Of a stretch of DNA of 26,082 nucleotides, positions 24,343-26,082 are shown in pieces. A program made the position numbers and the translations under genes. The notes below the pieces were generated by a model, which was not told the origin of the DNA, searched no databases, and saw only the letters and a program-made list of their open reading frames with translations. Each line of letters starts with the position of its first letter. Position 1 is the stretch's first letter. The stretch is from Bacteroidetes bacterium ADurb.Bin302 (lineage in GTDB: Bacteria > Bacteroidota > Bacteroidia > Bacteroidales > Paludibacteraceae). Location: contig MWBK01000065.1 in NCBI GenBank assembly GCA_002069025.1, positions 1-26,082 on the forward strand, read 5' to 3'.

Positions 24343-25348
24343 TTGCATCACCTATTTCATATACCTTATTAGCATGGAACATAAGATTCTCCAAAGGTCT
24401 TTCTACGTGTGTAGCAAAGTATTCGCCAAGCCCATCATAATCTTCATAAAGTTTTTTATCTTTATAAAATTCTTCTGGTGTATACTGGGAAATAATTTCG
24501 GCATTAACACCTAAAGGATTCTGTACACTTGTATCTTCTTCCTGTACAGTTTGCAAACCTGCCTGTTTAAATGTTTCCCTATACATCTTGATACACTTTT
24601 CAAATGCGGCAATATCACTTTTCTTTTGTGCCTTAACCTGCATTAATTGAATTATACATAACTGTTTGATAAATATTTCCTGATTATTGTCAGCGTTAGG
24701 ATTTGTTCGTTTTAACATCTTGTAATGTTCTTCTAAGAAAATAATATCCTCTGGTGTATTACCTTGCCAACGTTCAAACATAACCTTACTGATTCTACTA
24801 CCATCATTATAATTATCAAGGTCATCGTAAGAATCAATTCCACCTTGCTCGCTTATTTCAGAAAGGTAAGTATCATAAGTTTTACCTGCGTTCTGTTGAA
24901 GGTTCAACTTACTTATATAGTTTGATATTCGTGAAGTATTTTCATCCTTCTTTACTGATTGTTCACAAGTGGATTCACTAAAGTAAATATCAAACTTCAT
25001 ACAGATTCGCTTTATTGCGGCATCCTGTGAACCAAGCAATGCTGTATACTGGTCTAATAGAGAATCGACACAAGACTTGCAAACAGTTACGTAATGATTA
25101 TTACCATTATGAAGTACGCTTTCTGAGTGCATAAAATTTCCCTGTTGTTTCTTAAATCTCCTTCCGCAACAAGTACACTGATATGGGGTTTCAAGCATCC
25201 TTATTTCATTATCAGAAGCATTTATTTCCCTAAGTTTCTTTACTGTTTCCTCATCAAACTTCAACTCTTTAAGACCTGATTTGTTTAACTTTGTAAAAGT
25301 ACCTTTGGCTTTAGTGCCACCACTTCCTTTAGGTCTACCTCTTGGCAT
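24329..25348 (-). CDS. Probable terminase small subunit with AT-hook and zinc finger
   Basis: A 339-residue protein; ATG 25348 follows AAAGGAGG. The start (PRGRPKGSGG) is an AT-hook-like minor-groove binder. Cys58/Cys61 and Cys90/Cys93 (CTCC, CKSC) form a zinc finger of the kind seen in recombination- or packaging-initiating proteins. The rest is helical (DLLDQYTALLG-like core, EEHYKMLKR, IFIKQLCIIQLMQVKAQKK). It directly precedes and overlaps terL, the usual slot for the DNA-recognition subunit that chooses the packaging start. It is longer than the 100-200 residues common for small subunits. Assignment is by synteny plus DNA-binding motifs. Confidence 0.68.
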   Translation of the reverse strand: MPRGRPKGSGGTKAKGTFTKLNKSGLKELKFDEETVKKLREINASDNEIRMLETPYQCTCCGRRFKKQQGNFMHSESVLHNGNNHYVTVCKSCVDSLLDQYTALLGSQDAAIKRICMKFDIYFSESTCEQSVKKDENTSRISNYISKLNLQQNAGKTYDTYLSEISEQGGIDSYDDLDNYNDGSRISKVMFERWQGNTPEDIIFLEEHYKMLKRTNPNADNNQEIFIKQLCIIQLMQVKAQKKSDIAAFEKCIKMYRETFKQAGLQTVQEEDTSVQNPLGVNAEIISQYTPEEFYKDKKLYEDYDGLGEYFATHVERPLENLMFHANKVYEIGDANETE

Positions 25349-25360
25349 ATTATTCCTCCT

Positions 25361-25549
25361 TTAACTGGAAGTCTTGCCATAAAATCCACCACATTTAACA
25401 ACATAGTTTCCATTACAGTAGTTAACTTCCATATCTCTGTTTGATTCCTCACCACATTTAGGACAAATTTCATGAGGATTATATTCAGATATTTTCTTTT
25501 CAACCATAAATCTATTTTTACACTTAGGACATTTATAATAATATTCCAT
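25361..25549 (-). CDS. Small zinc-ribbon protein (FmdB-like pattern)
   Basis: A 62-residue protein; ATG 25549 has an AAGGGG site about 7 nt upstream. Cysteine pairs at 7/10 (YKCPKCKN) and 29/32 (ICPKCGEE) form a two-knuckle zinc ribbon with an aromatic Y-Y-Y-K-C start, the shape of FmdB and similar small regulators. Only 12 nt separate its stop from the small-terminase start, so both are co-transcribed. A DNA- or RNA-binding helper for late expression or packaging is possible; function is not known. Confidence 0.72.
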   Translation of the reverse strand: MEYYYKCPKCKNRFMVEKKISEYNPHEICPKCGEESNRDMEVNYCNGNYVVKCGGFYGKTSS

Positions 25550-25659
25550 TTTATTTCCCCTTATATTTTATTTGGTGCTGTCTTGTGTATCGTTGCAACA
25601 CTTAACGGCATAGCCCTCCAAGAGGGCAAGGAGGAAATATATTAATTTAGTAGTTGTCT

Positions 25660-25722
25660 TTAAATATATTTATAAATTTGTTTTTCACATTTACGGCATT
25701 TGTAACATATTACCTTACCCAT
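25660..25722 (-). CDS. Doubtful short ORF with a zinc-knuckle look
   Basis: Twenty codons from ATG 25722: MGKVICYKCRKCEKQIYKYI. The same frame runs upstream without a stop to 25761 and includes C-K-H (25755-25747), so a C-x-H … C-x-x-C zinc pattern can be read, but no normal start codon precedes it and a TAA lies at 25764-25762. Only a weak GGTGG site precedes the ATG. It could be a remnant of a zinc-ribbon gene, or chance within a structured RNA. Confidence 0.25.
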   Translation of the reverse strand: MGKVICYKCRKCEKQIYKYI

Positions 25723-25729
25723 GCCACCA

Positions 25730-25903
25730 TTAATCAAATGCAAGAGATGCTTGCAAACTCTTTAGCTTGAAAGTTGACTGCAAAGAAACTAAGCGCAACG
25801 TAAACATTATGCTTACAAAGAAGCAGTCTAATTCTTTTATACTGGTGTAGATTACAACATCATTGCAGTTGCTCTCTGCATATGGGGCATCATCAAGCCC
25901 CAT
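25730..25903 (-). CDS. Doubtful 57-codon ORF
   Basis: ATG 25903 opens MGLDDAPYAESNCNDVVIYT, then becomes hydrophobic and unlike a normal protein (FFVSIMFTLRLVSLQS) before TAA at 25732-25730. The ATG lies within a hairpin and only a weak GATGAG precedes it. A +1 shift near 25762 would join it to the zinc-knuckle reading frame. Listed for completeness; coding status is unproven. Confidence 0.22.
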   Translation of the reverse strand: MGLDDAPYAESNCNDVVIYTSIKELDCFFVSIMFTLRLVSLQSTFKLKSLQASLAFD

Positions 25904-25935
25904 CTCATCTTTTATTACTCATTATGATTTGCAAC

Positions 25936-25976
25936 GAGAACTATATAAACGGTTATACCGTTATAGTCTTTTTCTC
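25936..25976. terminator. Hairpin at the end of the right-edge gene; terminator-like on the plus strand
   Basis: Core stem AACGGT/ACCGTT with a 3-nt loop, extended by ACTATA/ATAGT and GAGAA/TTCTC with small bulges. On the plus strand it is followed by CTTTTTCTC, a short T-run. It overlaps the stop codon of the minus-strand gene, where no T-run follows. It may terminate stray plus-strand transcripts and mark the 3' end of the minus-strand mRNA. Confidence 0.5.
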
Positions 25977-26082
25977 AATTTTAAATGGTACAATATTCTT
26001 CTTGGGGATAGCATATCCCATAGCCTTTTCAATAGCATCTTCTTCAATGAAATATGCACTATCAATAAAACTATTTGCCTTG
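25953..26082 (-). CDS. C-terminal end of an unrecognised protein (runs off the right edge)
   Basis: Only the last 42 codons are present, ending …MGYAIPKKNIVPFKIEKKTITV before TAA at 25955-25953. The piece has an acidic helix (FIEEDAIEKA) and a basic end. It is the first gene upstream of the terminase block. There is too little to name it. Confidence 0.6.
   Translation of the reverse strand, partial: KANSFIDSAYFIEEDAIEKAMGYAIPKKNIVPFKIEKKTITV

Larger units (their letters stand above)
25550..25952 (-). other. Hairpin-rich intergenic region, possible structured RNA upstream of the terminase genes
   Basis: No convincing gene covers this 403-nt gap. On the minus strand at least six local stems can be drawn: ATGGGGC/GCCCCAT (25903-25882), TGCAG/CTGCA (25880-25864), GACTGC/GCAGTC (25828-25776) enclosing TAAGC/GCTTA (25815-25790), TGCAAG/CTTGCA (25755-25739), GGCAT/ATGCC (25725-25695) enclosing GTAA/TTAC, and GCCCTC/GAGGGC (25627-25613). 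No T- or D-arm of a tRNA is seen. No clear -35/-10 pair was found. It may be a 5' leader or a free RNA; part of the stem count could be chance. Confidence 0.45.

Noticed and set aside
25735..25950. tRNA gene in the right-hand intergenic region
   Set aside because: No T-loop GTTCGA-type motif, no cloverleaf spacing and no anticodon arm could be drawn.
1..26082. CRISPR array, insertion sequence, integrase or attachment site
   Set aside because: No regularly spaced direct repeats, terminal inverted repeats with a transposase, or recombinase gene were seen. Absence of an integrase here does not decide between lytic and temperate.

Overview
The window is one end of the late, structural gene cluster of a tailed double-stranded DNA phage or prophage (Caudoviricetes). 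All recognisable genes lie on the minus strand, so transcription runs from high to low coordinates. The DNA is AT-rich and most genes have strong AGGAGG- or AGGTGA-type ribosome binding sites. TTG starts are frequent (tape measure, baseplate protein, small zinc protein). Together these suggest a low-GC Bacillota (Firmicutes) host, perhaps a gut anaerobe; that host guess is inference. The very long tape measure (about 2136 residues) and the lack of any tail-sheath gene point to a siphovirus with a long non-contractile tail.

Layout in transcription order. 26082-25953: end of an unrecognised gene. 25952-25550: about 400 nt of hairpin-rich sequence with no convincing gene, apart from two doubtful very short ORFs. 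25549-25361: small zinc ribbon. 25348-24329: probable small terminase with AT-hook and zinc finger. 24342-21381: large terminase, interrupted by a 1168-nt group I intron (23073-21906) that carries a frameshifted HNH homing endonuclease. Then come portal (21361-19766), prohead protease fused to scaffold (19700-18519), a probable decoration protein (18495-18046), major capsid protein (18018-16930), a capsid-associated protein, head-tail connector and closure proteins, and a tail-terminator candidate (16866-14410). The tail part follows: an assembly-type protein, the tail tube (13670-12840), a small zinc protein, an intrinsic terminator, a RuvC-like Holliday junction resolvase (12451-11879), two chaperone-position proteins, the tape measure (10773-4363), a distal-tail-like protein, a baseplate hub-like protein, an OB-fold/leucine-rich-repeat baseplate protein, and the start of a probable beta-helix receptor-binding protein at the left edge.

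How it works together: the terminases and portal package DNA, the protease-scaffold and capsid genes build the head, the connector genes close it, and the tube, tape measure and tip genes build the tail. The resolvase could clear branched DNA before packaging. RNA hairpins follow portal, capsid, tail tube and tape measure and probably tune expression.

The most interesting locus is the split terminase. The intron sits directly after a nuclease-motif aspartate loop, and group I helices P1 to P7 and P9 can be drawn by hand. Its endonuclease start signal lies in a hairpin that competes with a second, mutually exclusive hairpin, so it looks like a two-state translational switch. The endonuclease itself is broken by a one-base frameshift.
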